The notes beneath the pieces were generated by a model. The model was given only the letters and a program-made list of their open reading frames with translations. It was not told where the DNA came from and did no database searches. A program made the translations under genes and the position numbers. Positions 1 through 11,225 of a stretch of 64,000 nucleotides of DNA are shown piece after piece; within the stretch, counting starts at the first letter, position 1, and each line of letters begins with the position of its first letter. Source of the stretch: Podaxis mareebaensis (Eukaryota > Basidiomycota > Agaricomycetes > Agaricales > Agaricaceae); NCBI GenBank assembly GCA_018524725.1, contig JAEUWP010000601.1, positions 124,001 to 188,000 on the forward strand. The letters run 5' to 3'.

Positions 1-284
1 TTCAACCTTTCTGACAATGATTTCCAAGGTACTTGTCAGTCTCCCCTTCTGACCTATAATTCAATGGTCGTGTTGCAGTGGAGGAAGGCGACCGAGTTGC
101 GCAACTCATCATTGAACGAATCTATACTCCAGACGTTCTCGAAGTAGACGTAAGTTATACCAAACCCCGTATGGACTCGAGCTGACGAACTCTCAAGGAC
201 CTCGACGAGACCCTCCGAGGTGCGGGTGGATTTGGATCCACAGGCGGGCATGGAGCTCTGGCCAACGCGCCCGCAACTTCCTGA
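1..284 (+). CDS. dut1: dUTPase, 3' end (partial, cut by left edge)
   Basis: C-terminal part of deoxyuridine 5'-triphosphate nucleotidohydrolase, which hydrolyses dUTP to dUMP and PPi and so keeps uracil out of DNA. Three exon pieces join in frame: 1-28, 79-149 and 198-284, with two GT..AG introns. They give dUTPase motif 4 (EEGDRVAQLIIER) followed by the C-terminal P-loop-like motif 5 (RGAGGFGSTG) that closes over the nucleotide. The protein ends GHGALANAPATS before TGA at 282-284. Motifs 1-3 lie left of the window. The gene ends tail-to-tail with the GatC-like gene, about 80 bp away. The family call is secure because motif 5 is diagnostic. Confidence 0.93.
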
Positions 285-365
285 TCTATTTTATATCATC
301 AGTACTGTTTGTGATCATATAATCAACATTTCGACATACCCCGTAATAAGATCCCATCCGTGTGC

Positions 366-854
366 CTACAACGGCTTTCTTTTTCTATCAGCGTCTACCA
401 AATAAAACCCATCTTGTGTCCGAGCTGCATGCTTGAGCAACTCCTGCCCGTCTGGGATGTCCTTAGAGGGTAAATTCGAGTTCCGCCTGTCCGCATCCTC
501 CGTGTCCCAACGCGGTACGACCGTAACACCCTGCGTGTCAACGAGCTTTACTGCCTCCACCAGCCTCACTAGCTCAGACATCTCCTCCTTTAGCCTGGCG
601 TGTTGTGGCGTGCCCTCGGCAGGCGGTACAAGAGCAGCAAGTTCGTGCAGACGAATAAGGGTTTGGGATGAGACTGACGGTTTTGGGTACGAGGACAAGA
701 GTTCCGTCACAGACCAAATCGGCTTAAGAGGAATCCCATACTCGTCCGTCTTAGCAGTCGACGAATACGATCTCCAACACATCGCCAAGGGACGAATATA
801 CGATGCTCTCCTGAGCATTGGTGACGGATAGCAGCAAAGTCGCATCAAATACAT
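366..854 (-). CDS. GatC-like subunit of mitochondrial Glu-tRNA(Gln) amidotransferase
   Basis: Intronless reading frame of about 163 aa. The N-terminus is basic and Arg/Ser-rich (RRASYIRPLAMCWRSYSST), as expected of a mitochondrial presequence. The middle (RLHELAALVPPAEGT, then a helix ending VDTQGV) matches the GatC pattern of an HLA-type first helix, an acidic helix and a VDT-G-V turn. GatC helps GatA and GatB convert Glu-tRNA(Gln) to Gln-tRNA(Gln) in mitochondria. The first ATG is at 854; in-frame ATGs at 845 and 818 are alternatives. It shares an 86-bp divergent promoter with the mS34 gene, another mitochondrial translation gene. The GatC call rests on pattern memory of a short, weakly conserved family. 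Confidence 0.7.
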   Translation of the reverse strand: MYLMRLCCYPSPMLRRASYIRPLAMCWRSYSSTAKTDEYGIPLKPIWSVTELLSSYPKPSVSSQTLIRLHELAALVPPAEGTPQHARLKEEMSELVRLVEAVKLVDTQGVTVVPRWDTEDADRRNSNLPSKDIPDGQELLKHAARTQDGFYLVDADRKRKPL

Positions 855-940
855 TTTCACACGACCTTTCCGCGTGAGGCAGGCGCTTTGATGTGTTTTT
901 CGACACTTCGCGTGCCCGACTCACCTCCATTCCCCCCACT
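855..940. promoter_or_regulatory. 86-bp bidirectional promoter between GatC-like and mS34 genes
   Basis: The start codons of two divergent genes, GatC-like on the minus strand (854) and mS34 on the plus strand (941), are only 86 bp apart. All upstream regulatory sequence must therefore be shared or lie within the transcripts. No TATA box is visible. Both products act in mitochondrial translation, so co-expression is a reasonable inference. Confidence 0.6.
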
Positions 941-1440
941 ATGTATGCCACTCTCATTCGACACTCACAGGACGTCACAAAATCTCTCTTGAAACTCCTA
1001 CCCAAGGACCTCCCACCTGCACTCAAACCCAAACCGGGGGGCAGCCTATACGAAATTTTGTCGCGAACGCCAAACGTAGAGGGCATGGAGGTCCACCAGA
1101 GGCGATGGTCAGAAAAGCAGGTACCTAACTCGTACTGGAAGGTCACGCATGCGCGTTTCAAATGCGAAGGCAAGCATGGGAAGGCATGGGGAATCTTGTA
1201 CTGGAGAGGTATGTTAAGCGGCGACTTTAGGAGTCCGGTACGTTGGGAACTGACGCGATGTGGTCGCACAGGGAAGAGAATAAGTCGTAATCCGGAGGTC
1301 ATCAGAGGAGGCTTGAAGTACTCTTGGAGAGAAGGACGTTCCCAAGCTATCCAGCCAGCACCTCGGCCAAAGCCCACAACCGCTGTATGTTTGCCATTTC
1401 GTGTTACTACCTTCAAGTTTCTTACTTGTTGCTCTAGTAA
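941..1440 (+). CDS. Mitochondrial small ribosomal subunit protein mS34 (MRP-S34 family)
   Basis: Exons 941-1208 and 1272-1384, then a splice that places TAA (1438-1440) directly after codon GCT, giving 127 aa. The central segment SYWKVTHARF, followed by HGKAWGILYWRG, matches the family signature (animal MRPS34 has YWRLTRVRPD and HGKAWGIL). The tail is basic. This is a structural protein of the mitochondrial small subunit. If the second intron is retained, the frame runs 24 further codons to TGA at 1454-1456, so the terminal 3-nt exon is optional. It is divergent from the GatC-like gene. Confidence 0.8.
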
Positions 1441-2192
1441 TATTACTATTGCATGATACAACATCTAATATCTACTACGAAGGAATTACTGGGCAACACT
1501 CAGCACCTAGACGCTCGATCCGGTTGCCCCCTACCTCCTTCATCCACTCGTCTCGGAAAGACAACGTATACGACCTTGGGAACTTGCGAGAATGGGAATA
1601 TTATTTAATTGTTTCAGATGACTTTTGTGCGTCAGACATTGGACCGAATCCTGTGTGGGTTGTGCATAACCTCAACAAATTGAAGCCAAGAACAAACGAA
1701 ACCCAATCAAGCTGCAGGATATTACCCCTATCTCTGAATGATGGAGAACTAAGGTCACCCCTCCTTCACGGCGACCAGACTCTGCCGAACGAGTACAAAA
1801 CCGAGTGTGAGTACGGCAAATCTTCGCAGCAAGGAAGACCGGCCTGCGCCAGTCTGTCACAATATTTTTCCCATGACATCAAACTAGTCTAATATTCGCT
1901 AGCGGCAACAGAAGCCACTGCTGGTCAAGTGGCAGGATATGATAGACCACATGGCCATAGAACCAAGAATCTTCGTAACCCCTATGGACTTTCGAAGCCA
2001 GACTTTTAATAGGTGGTTGTTCAATACAGTCTTATCACAGATTGATAGGCGTCTTGTCCAGGAAAAACTTACCCCCTGTCAAAGCACACGAGTATAGATC
2101 TCATGCAGTGAAGGGGATGAGATTCAAGAAGTGCGGAATTGAATTTACTTATTGAATGCAGTTATCCTTGAATTGCACTATTGCCCAGTTAG
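1441..2192. other. Intergenic stretch, no assignable gene
   Basis: Between mS34 and the metalloprotease. A plus-strand open stretch covers about 1401-1892 and another about 1921-2096 (contains KPLLVKWQDMIDHMAI). Neither has a recognisable domain, a start context or a clear splice partner. It could be decayed coding sequence. I see no RNA gene or repeat. Confidence 0.4.
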
Positions 2193-3273
2193 TTACACAT
2201 TAATGCCACGGTAGGTGGCAATCTGGCTCTTCATGCGCGAGATCTGTCCGGTGGTGAATTCACTCATGCAAGCATCATCGGTGTAATCCATGAAGTTGTC
2301 TACAAGAAGCGATCACCAAGCGTCAGTGCTAAGAATACCTCCGGTATGTTTACCAGATACTCACGGATGGGATCAACGCCAGTTGTTGAGCAGGTGTCAC
2401 GACCAGTGGGACAACCAAAGGCAGGTGAAGCCTCAGCAGGAGTGTCAGAAACCATGTCACCGCTGCCACTGCAACCACCCTGGAAAGTGTGGTAGAGACC
2501 AACCCAGTGGCCAGCTTCGTGTGTAAGAGTCTGATGATCAGGGGTCATGAGCTCAAATATTCCACTCCAAGACAACTGTCAGACTTACTTGGCCAAGGTT
2601 GTAGGGAGCGGCGGTACCACCGGGGACGGAAGAGTAAAGCATGACAACACCGTCGTCCGTCGGGTTGCTGGAATAGTCAGAGGGGAAGGTGGAATAGCCG
2701 AGCAAGCCAGCTCCAGCTCCAGAAACGAATCTAGTACGTGTAAGAGAAGCATTTGTGCGTAGATGATAGAAAAATTGCGTACCCCACAGTGTAGACGTTG
2801 AGGACATTAGCACCGCCCACGCGGAGTGCCCGCTTCATAGCATCTTGTTGAGAGGTGTCGGGACCAGCGTTGTTGAACCAATCAGAGTTAACGGTGCGAG
2901 TAGTTCCAGCCAGAGTCCAGGTGATACCAGCGTTAGCGTAGGCTTTGTTCATAACATCAACTTGAGCCTGGAGTTGGGAATCGCTGCTCCGGAAGTCAGT
3001 TCACCCTCTCATCCTAGCCCCGAATAATACATACGGGACGTTACCACCAGCTACAGTGGAGTCCTTGCTGATGACATGGAACTGGATGGCGATGGTAGCA
3101 GCCTGCGTCGAGAAGCCAGACTCGACTTTGTTTGCTTGGAAGTGGGCCTCATCCGCGGCAATTTTCTCGTCAGAGATGACGGTACCGCAAACCCTACGGG
3201 TCGCGGTAGTGTTGAATGGGGTCGCGAAGACGGAAGTGGCGGCGAGGGCGACGAAGAAAACAGACTTGAACAT
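2193..3273 (-). CDS. Secreted zinc metalloprotease, M43 family (MEP1-like)
   Basis: Starts at ATG 3273 with a typical signal peptide ([18 protein letters not shown]) and ends at TAA 2193-2195. Four short introns lie near 2.31, 2.57, 2.73 and 3.0 kb. The zinc site is complete: [13 protein letters not shown] fits HExxHxxGxxH of the cytophagalysin branch of pappalysins. The downstream NFMDYTDD segment carries the Met-turn. Paired Cys residues in the loop after the zinc site ([19 protein letters not shown]) are typical of this secreted fungal group. Expected role is extracellular protein degradation. No other secreted enzyme is adjacent. Confidence 0.92.
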
Positions 3274-5058
3274 TGTGACTGAGAGAAGATTCTGAAGACC
3301 CGTTGCGGTGCCTATGTTAGACCTCCCGTTCTCCTTTTTATATGTCGGGTTCGTAGCTATCTTCTCTTGACACCAGCTTGAGGGACATTAGGTGCGATCG
3401 TTCAGCGTGTTCCGGCTGAAACATATGGGCGGTGTGATGTTCCCACTGATAGCTATGCCATTCATGCGGTGAAGAACAGCGCTCAGAAAGAGGACCTCGG
3501 GTAACAGTGTTGATGTTCGGAGAAGCGTGGTGAACCGCGTGTCTGCATTGTGGCTACTGGAGCCTGTGGGAGCTGAAATGGGCTCTGGCGATGGTAGATA
3601 ATGATTCTTGAAATAGCCTCGACATTAGCCTAATGGTTAGATAAGATCGTGACTAAGGTCATCTCGTACGGGCGGTTCGGTCCCGGAGCCTCCAAGAGCA
3701 CGATGGCGGGCGGAGCACGGAACACTATTCCAGCAGCAGCTGTGTCCCTGATTGTCGACTATTATTGTCTAGTAGTGGTCTGCGAAGTCCATAAGTGCTG
3801 TTGAGTGGTGCGATTTCTCTTCAGCAGGCGATGAATATTGAAGCTAAGCGAAGAGTAAAACGGCGTCGACGGGTGAGAAAGGGACCACAAGGAGACAATC
3901 AACAGGAATGGCCGTCATGGCTGGAGCTAAGAATAGTAGCCTTGAGACAACGGAGGTGACACTCGTAGTTACAGAAGACCCAATCAAATAACTCATGTGA
4001 GGCAGGTATTCTATGCCATGCGATCAGGCGACCGAGTTTTGTCCAGGTGGTCGATACGCCAAAGATATGGTTAGTATATACGTACCACGAGGCATGAGTA
4101 TTAGTGGTCATGATATCGGACACAGGTATTATTTTGTCGTTCTTCTATCCTTTGTCAGGTTCTGAGCTCCTTGTTGTCACAACAGTGAAGAAGTAGTAAT
4201 TACCGCATGCACAGGGTTGACGCACGATGACCAGGAATTGTTTTCTTCCCATCTAGGTGTAGCGTTATCGGAGGCTTTCCATCCGCCAGATCTAATAGTA
4301 GACTACAGTAGCTGATGAATCTGGGTACGTCCAGTTTAACTGACAAAACGCATGGGGTAAAACCTCAGCTGAGAGACTCCCATAAGACGATTGGTTAAGA
4401 CTCAGCCCATGTTTCCGAAGGAGTAGAGGTAGTTAGGTGGAACTCGAAAGTTGATAGACACGTGTCTCTGCTCACCATATGATTTTCGAATATGGTAGAC
4501 ACGCCTGGTAAAGTCCCAATGGTTCGTAACACTCATCTGCCGAATGCTTATTTATCATAGTTCAGGGTCGTGTGATAACTCCACAAATACCCAACTCTAT
4601 TGCTGCTCACCTTATTGCCTGGTATGATCTTGAAGCAGAAGACGGTTATTCCAGGCTACCTGATTTGTACATCGGCGCTGCGAGTACTCCGGACGTTCGT
4701 GCAAAGATATGTTTGACAAGGAGGGAGGCCGTTCCATGCTGAGAGCGGTTTACTATCGATTTACATATAGATCGGTCAGGTACCATAATTACGAATGCAC
4801 AGATGGAATGCCCAGCCTTGCTATGGTAGAAAATATGAGATGTCCAAGAGCGGGAGCCGGGGTGCCATTTCGGGAAGATCCTTATTTGTCCTTGTTGCCC
4901 CACGCGTCGAGCTAAGGGTCGACACGATTTCCAGGCGACTTGAGCAACGCACTTGGTACGATAAACACCAGCCCGGGGCGAAACGGTATCAATTACATTT
5001 CCAAAGGACACTCTGGCTGAACGCGCGAAGTCATACAGGTACCTTCACGACAGAAATC
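3274..5058. other. Long divergent intergenic region
   Basis: 1.8 kb between the minus-strand metalloprotease and the plus-strand MBF subunit gene, so it carries both promoters. Open frames here (for example 4646-5011 on the minus strand) have random-looking composition and no domain. Two details stand out: tRNA-like A- and B-box matches at 3626-3636 and 3674-3684 that do not fold as a tRNA, and one ACGCGT box at 4902. Confidence 0.5.
4902..4907. promoter_or_regulatory. ACGCGT (MCB box) upstream of the MBF subunit gene
   Basis: Palindromic ACGCGT 152 bp upstream of the start codon of the APSES/MBF gene. ACGCGT is the established binding site of MBF in yeasts. Autoregulation is an inference; a single 6-mer is expected about every 4 kb by chance. 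Confidence 0.3.
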
Positions 5059-7528
5059 ATGCCCGACGCCCAGATCTTCAAGGTACGTCGACATTGCTCT
5101 ACTGTTTACTGCCTCGACATCAACGAACGATCCGTTTTCTAGGCCACGTACAGCGGTATACCTGTCTATGAGATGTGAGACCTCTTATACGCGAGGCACT
5201 ACGCGCTATTTGCTGAAGAGGGAGCGTCTAGGATGTGTAAAGGAGTTGCGGTGATGCGACGCCGGGACGACTCGTGGCTGAACGCGACGCAGATCCTTAA
5301 GGTGGCTGGGTTCGACAAACCCCAACGTACTCGTGTCTTGGAACGAGAAGTGCAAAAGGGAACCCATGAAAAGGTGCAAGGTGGTTATGGTAAATACCAA
5401 GGTATGTATAACTGCCGAATTCCGATTCCATTGTTTTGAGCTGATGATCTTTTGGGGTAGGTACTTGGATTCCTTTGGAGCGGGGTTTGGCATTAGCCAA
5501 ACAATATAATTGCGAACACCTATTACGACCTATAATTGAATTCCAACCTGCTGCGAAGAGTCCACCACTTGCACCGAAGCATCTAGTGTCGAATACGAGC
5601 GGTGTGTCGAAGCCAACACGTCGTGGTGGACCCGCGGAACCAAGTGCAAGTAGCTCAATAATCAGCACACGATCTACCCGGAGAAATGCCCAGGAGGTCG
5701 CTGACGATGATTCGGACCGTGACAGCCTCTCAGGGCGTGGCTCAGAGGATGGCTCAATGACACCATCGCCGTCGGAGGCATCCTCGAGTTCTCGTACACC
5801 CTCTCCTATCAACAGTCCTAGACCTTCTTATGACGGTATTGGGGGCGATGGCGATCGAGTATCAACTCGAAGGGGTCGATATCACCGGAGTGACGAGGCT
5901 GGGTACGAAAATATTTTGGAGGACGAAGCCGCAGTGAATGGAAGCAGTGATGCGAGGTCATACGGAGACCAGATTCTGGAATATTTCATCTCGGATTCCA
6001 ACCAAATTCCACCGGTACTCATCAACCCACCCGCGGACTTCGACCCCAATATGGCCATCGACGATGACGGGCACACCTCGTTGCATTGGGCCTGTGCGAT
6101 GGGACGCATTCGAATAGTGAAACTGCTTCTGACGGCTGGGGTGGACATCTTCAAGGTCAACAAAGCTGGCCAGACTGCGCTTATGCGCAGCGTCATGTTC
6201 GCGAATAACTATGACGTACGCAAATTCCAGGAATTATATGAACTCCTTCATCGGTCGACGCTCAATATCGACAACTACAATCGGACCGTCTTCCACCATG
6301 TAGTTGACGTTGCTATGACGAAAGGGAAAACACATGCGGCGCGGTACTATATGGAAATCATCCTAAACCGACTCGCGGATTATCCAAAGGAATTGGCCGA
6401 CGTTATCAACTTCCAGGATGAGGATGGGGAGACAGCATTAACTATGGCTGCAAGATGTCGTAGCAAGCGCCTTGTAAAGCTGCTCATTGACCACGGAGCC
6501 GATCCAAAAATTGTCAACGGAGACGGCAAGAGTGCAGAAGATTACATCCTCGAAGACGAGAAATTCCGTTCGTCTCCTGCACCCGCTTCCCGCGCCCTGT
6601 CCATGTCGTTCCGAAACGCGCAAGCCGCGTTCCCACCCCCACACACAGGCCCTAATTACGCGTTTGCACCTGCAAATGGAGACCGACCGCCGTTACACCA
6701 TTCAGTTGTTGCACAACGTGCAAGTACACGATGTGTAAACGACATGGCAACGATGCTGGACAGCTTGGCCGCGTCGTTTGATCAAGAACTGAGGGATAAA
6801 GAGAGGGATATGAATCAGGCACAGGCATTATTGACGAACATCCAAGCAGAAATTCTGGAGAGCCAACGGACCGTCAATCAATTGAAGACGCAAGCGGAGG
6901 GCCTTATGCACACGAAAGCGTCACTAAATAATCTAGAGAACGAATTGTTGCTGAAGATGGGGAGACGGTACCGACTGGGATGGGAAAAGTGGGTGAAAGA
7001 CGAGGAAGCTCGAGAAAAGAGGATTAGGGATGCAGCAAATGGGGAATTGGTCGTGACGGAATTGACCGCGGAGTATGAGTTCGAAGATGAGATAGAGGAT
7101 GATGACCCTCTGTCCATGGAGAAAATCAAAGGCAAGCGAAAGGCTACGGAGGACATTTCGGATCTGATCGAGCTGCATTCGAATATACCCTCAGACCCGG
7201 AAGAACTGAAGAAGGCTTGTGATCAGCTGAGGGAGGAAATTATGGAATATAGGAAGAGAAGGAAGACTATGTTCGACGGGCTGGTTGCTTTCCAGGCGGA
7301 AGCCGGGACCAGTGGGCGAATGAGTGAATATAGGAGGTTGATCGGTGCTGGATGTGGTGGTGTGCCGCCCTCGGAGGTTGACCAGGTGCTTGGTATGCTT
7401 CTCGAGGTATGGTATCTATCCTCTTATTTGTCTCATAAGCTCACTGTATGCTCTAGACCCTTGAATCCGAAGAACCCAGTTCGTCTTCGAGTGCTTGGAG
7501 TAACACGAAGCCCGTGCCAGTTGGATAA
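5059..7528 (+). CDS. APSES/KilA-N transcription factor, MBF subunit (Mbp1/Res/Swi4-like)
   Basis: Five exons close in frame (5059-5082, 5143-5174, 5232-5401, 5461-7406, 7457-7528), giving 747 aa. The N-terminus is the APSES DNA-binding domain: [26 protein letters not shown], then [20 protein letters not shown] Ser-rich linker follows. Ankyrin repeats lie around residues 200-370 ([21 protein letters not shown] and [12 protein letters not shown]). The second half has long coiled-coil helices and an acidic patch, the usual Swi6-type dimerisation region. This is the order found in the DNA-binding subunit of MBF/SBF, which drives G1/S genes through ACGCGT sites. An ACGCGT box lies in its own upstream region, and three lie upstream of MRC1 in this window. 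I cannot tell which paralogue it is. Confidence 0.93.
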
Positions 7529-7844
7529 CCCAGGCGGCTGGTTTAGCAAAGCCATACACGATCTAATTTGTTATACATGTGTACAAATGATTTTGTATAT
7601 CATTATCTCGATACGTATTTCTGCAATATTCCGTGTAATATGATACCCAAGTGTAAACACGAATCCACAAGCATAATTGGCGTCAAAGCACGAGTCATGT
7701 GACCTCCATTTTTCGGGCGTTCCACGCCAAGTGAACGAGTACTGCCGCACCCCTCCTCTCGACACTGTCCGACGCGCTACTCAGTTCTAGTGGACTATAG
7801 CTTTTTAGCTTCCACTTACACTTATCCACGGACAAAGGTACCTC
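7529..7844. other. Intergenic region, tandem
   Basis: 316 bp between the MBF subunit gene and uL24m, both on the plus strand. It holds the 3' end of the first gene and the promoter of the second. No distinct element is seen. Confidence 0.5.
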
Positions 7845-9104
7845 ATGACGTACAAGGGCTACACGCGGTTACAGCTCGTACGCGGGGCGACTACTTCGCC
7901 ATGGACGACTAACTTTCGGCACATGCTACCGTTCCCAAAGAAATGGCTGAAGCGGTATAGCATTCGCGATCCTGTTATCAAGTCCGTGAAGCCGAAGGAC
8001 AGGATTAAGTACTGGAATGTGGTGCCCGGGGACCAGATCCGGTTACTGGGGGACAAGACGAATACCTTGCATGAGGTATTGAGTATTAATAAAATTAGCA
8101 ACAGAGTGTTCGTGAAAGGTGCTGTGGTAAGTAGCTATGGCTCTCGAGTCACGGAGTCTTTGACTGACATTGTGCGTTGCACTGTAGAGCGGAGAGCAAG
8201 ACAAGGTCGTGAGCAACAAAAACTATCACTACTCGCGGTGTCAACTATTCCTCGGAAACTACGAGTTTCCTTCACAACCTGGCTCGTCAGAGCCACAGGT
8301 GATCCCGTGCGCTTTCTAATTCATTACTCATTCCAGAGTCTCTTACAGTGCTACTTGTAGTGTCTTCGCGAAGCGACTTGGTACCTCCTCGCCGTTCTGG
8401 AATCCGTTCCTCCGGCGATTTGACTGGCAACGCTTTGCAACAAGCACCGTCCCTCGCCTTCCGGACTTCAACGGAGAGCGTGTTCCTATTCCCTGGCCTC
8501 AACCACCAAAAGTTCGCATCCCTGAGCGTACGCGTTTCATCCTGTGGATTCTTAGCTTCCGCTCATACGCATTTCAGCGACAAGCTATGACGCGACACAC
8601 GACGTTGTTGCGCAGGTTACTTACCAAGTGCCAAAGTTCAGTCCCTCGATAGACGGACCTTTGCCTCGTGCTTCGGAAGACGCCTTCCTTGCTTCGATAG
8701 TTAACCCACATCTACGCGATACCGTCGATGAGAGCGCACCTGTTGAGCCTTTCTTGCACAAGGAGCTTTCAAACCCGCATGCAAAGGCGAAGAAGCTCAA
8801 GCGGTTTAAGGAGTACAAAATCCGTACTAAGATGCTGCTCAAGCAGATGCTGGCTCATGAGCTCAAGAATCTTAATGGACGTAAGCCTCGGGAGGCACGT
8901 GCGGAAGCACTGTTCAAGTGGCGTGCGCAATTGAGGAAGGAGAAGGACGAGAGGAAGAAGTTGAGGTGGAAGCACAAGGCAGAGATGGCGAATCTCGAGC
9001 GCAAGGCTGTTAGGAAGGCGAGGAAAGAGGCGCAACAGAGGCGTCGCCTTACGGAAATGGTGCTCGATGAGGGACCCAACCAGGTTATTCCCAAGGATAT
9101 CTAG
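7845..9104 (+). CDS. Mitochondrial large ribosomal subunit protein uL24m
   Basis: Four exons join in frame (7845-8126, 8188-8306, 8361-8527, 8578-9104) for 364 aa. The KOW domain is clear: DRIKYWNVVPGDQIRLLGDK followed by VLSINKISNRVFVKGAV. KOW domains of L24 bind 23S rRNA. The N-terminus is basic (MTYKGYTRLQLVRGATTSP), consistent with mitochondrial import. The C-terminal 130 residues are very Lys/Arg-rich helix, the usual fungal mitochondrial extension. The yeast equivalent is Mrpl40. Exon 2 ends phase 2 at GATCCC and resumes at TGTCTTC, giving VIPVFAKRLG. Confidence 0.88.
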
Positions 9105-9378
9105 TGTGCTTAGCTATATTAATCTTAATTTCTATTTGATACTTGTTGGGATGTCGAATTAGCTAAGTTCCAGAGTGTTACTGATCGGGGTAACTCGCCC
9201 AAAATGGCAGAGCCTCGCAATCCTTCAATTTCGTCACTCGCCTACAAGATAGCCACCTGCCCCTCCTCTCTTGTTTCTTCGGGTCCCTACTGGCCCTATC
9301 ATCGTCCACAGACATTTTATTATTTATATCAGTCAATCTTAGACTCTTATTCGCTTTCCTCTTTCTTACACTACAGCC

Positions 9379-11030
9379 ATGTCTCTCTCTCGGGCTCGTT
9401 CTCTCTCCATCGACGCTCTCTATCGTCCTATACCCCAGGGCCCAGAGACTGTGCCTTTAGACCAGGAACAAACGGAAGAAGACGACATAGAGAGCAGTCA
9501 GCCGCGGATAACCCCGTCAACAGATAGTCTAGTCGACTCGAAGATCAAGTGGATACACTTCATACTGGGATGCTCCGTGTTGCTTCCGTGGAACGGTGCG
9601 TTTGCTGTCTCATCACACCGCCTGCCCTTGGCTGATTCCGATCTTCGCTCGTAGTCGTCATAACAGCAACACCGTACTTCCTGAGACGACTTGCAGGCTC
9701 AGGAATCGAACATACCTTCAGCTCATATCTTTCGACTACTTTCACCGCTGCGAATTTCATCTTCCTTGCTCATGCAACCATCACCTCCAAACACGTCAGT
9801 CCAATTTCTTGCCGCAGACTCATTATGACCAACAGCTGCTTTAGACTAGTCCTTCAAGACGGGCACGACTCGCAATACTCTGGCTCGTGATGCTGACCCT
9901 GCTCCTAGTTATCAGCACGTTCTTTGTCCCGCCTCCCAGACTATTCTTCACTTTCGTCCTAATCAATGGTGCAGTCCAAGCTAGTGCTGGCTCATACCTT
10001 CAGACGGCGGTTATCGCTGTCGCGTCATTGTTCGGACCCGCTGCTGTCCAAGCAATGATGGCTGGCCAGGCAGCAGTGGCCGTTGCAGTCAGCGGCGTTC
10101 AAGTCATGAGTGCTGCAGCATCAACCTGGGGCAAACCAAGTACATTCGTTAGCGACGGTTCTGCAGAGGAACGATCCGCCTTTATCTTTTTCACACTATC
10201 AACCTTATTCCTTGTGGCGAGCGCGGCCGCCCATAATTGGCTCATCAACATGCCATCTTACAAGGCTATCGCGGCACCATTAGAATACCAAGCTACTAAA
10301 CCCCACCATACTACTTTGGATTCTATTACAGCTCAGCCGCTGGTTTCGCGCGGCAGGAGCGAGGCTGATGATGACAGGCGACAGGCTATTCGCGTAGCCA
10401 AAGCAAACATCATGTATGAAGTTGCGGTGGCGTATGTCTTCTTGATCACACTCGTAAGCACCCCCTCCTTTCCTTCTCCTGCGGATAGAAGGAAATATCT
10501 CATTGGATTCTCCGTCCTCTTCGCAGGCCGTCTTTCCTCCTATCACCACCTCCATTTTACCCGTGAACCCTGAAACACATCCTTTGCTGTTCAGCTCTAT
10601 TCATTTCCTTGTGTTCAACGTTGGAGATTTCCTAGGCCGATACGTCTGCTCGTTTCCCATCTTCCTTGTATGGTCCCGCAGACGTCTTCTTGGGATGTCA
10701 CTTGCTCGTACCCTTTTCATTCCCCTCTTTCTGATGTGCAATGTTCAACGCCCGTCCCTTATGACGATATCCACTCCTATCATCAATTCCGACTTCATGT
10801 TCATGCTCATTCTCTTCGTATTTGGATGGTCCAATGGCTATGTGTCGAGTTTGTGCATGATGAGTGCTCCTTCTATCGAGCATAACCCCAGGTTGAAAGG
10901 ACGCGCAGAGGACGTTGATGTTGCGGCGACCGTAGCGAGTTTCTGTTTGGTTGGTGGTTTGGTGCTAGGTAGTGTCGCCAGTTTCGCAGTTAAGAGCGCC
11001 GTCTGCCAGTGTAACCCCTTCACAGCCTGA
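9379..11030 (+). CDS. Equilibrative nucleoside transporter (SLC29/ENT, FUN26-like)
   Basis: Exons 9379-9595, 9655-9794, 9845-10453 and 10527-11030 give 489 aa with about 11 hydrophobic segments. The first membrane segment ends LLPWNVVITATPYF, the ENT family signature at TM1. Helix-breaking GDFLGRY and RLKGRAEDVDVAATVASF also fit ENT TM8 and TM11 regions. The N-terminus is hydrophilic and acidic and there is a loop with many charges between TM6 and TM7 (residues about 275-320), as in the family. In yeast, Fun26 moves nucleosides across the vacuolar membrane; the location here is inferred. It is convergent with the DUF6741-type gene, about 195 bp away. Confidence 0.9.
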
Positions 11031-11225
11031 TTCTCTGGACTAATGATTGGCATGTACCCATATAATAGTCTCGACGATAATTTACGGCATTATTAGCGAA
11101 GTTGCGAGTTCGTAGTTGGAAGATTATATGTACAACTGATGGTACAGAAGGTTCCATCGAAGCGACGATGAAAAACATGAGATCGTGAAGGAGAATCGCA
11201 CAAGTAGAAACATTTTAACTACATT

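Noticed and set aside
1401..1892. 163-codon open frame after mS34
   Set aside because: No domain, no upstream promoter logic, overlaps the mS34 3' end, and composition looks random.
3619..3695. Possible tRNA gene around A/B box matches
   Set aside because: No acceptor-stem, D-stem or convincing anticodon-stem pairing in any register tried by hand; kept only as a low-level finding.
4646..5142. Open frames on both strands upstream of the MBF subunit gene
   Set aside because: No recognisable motif; the plus-strand one only overlaps the first exon and intron of the real gene in another frame.
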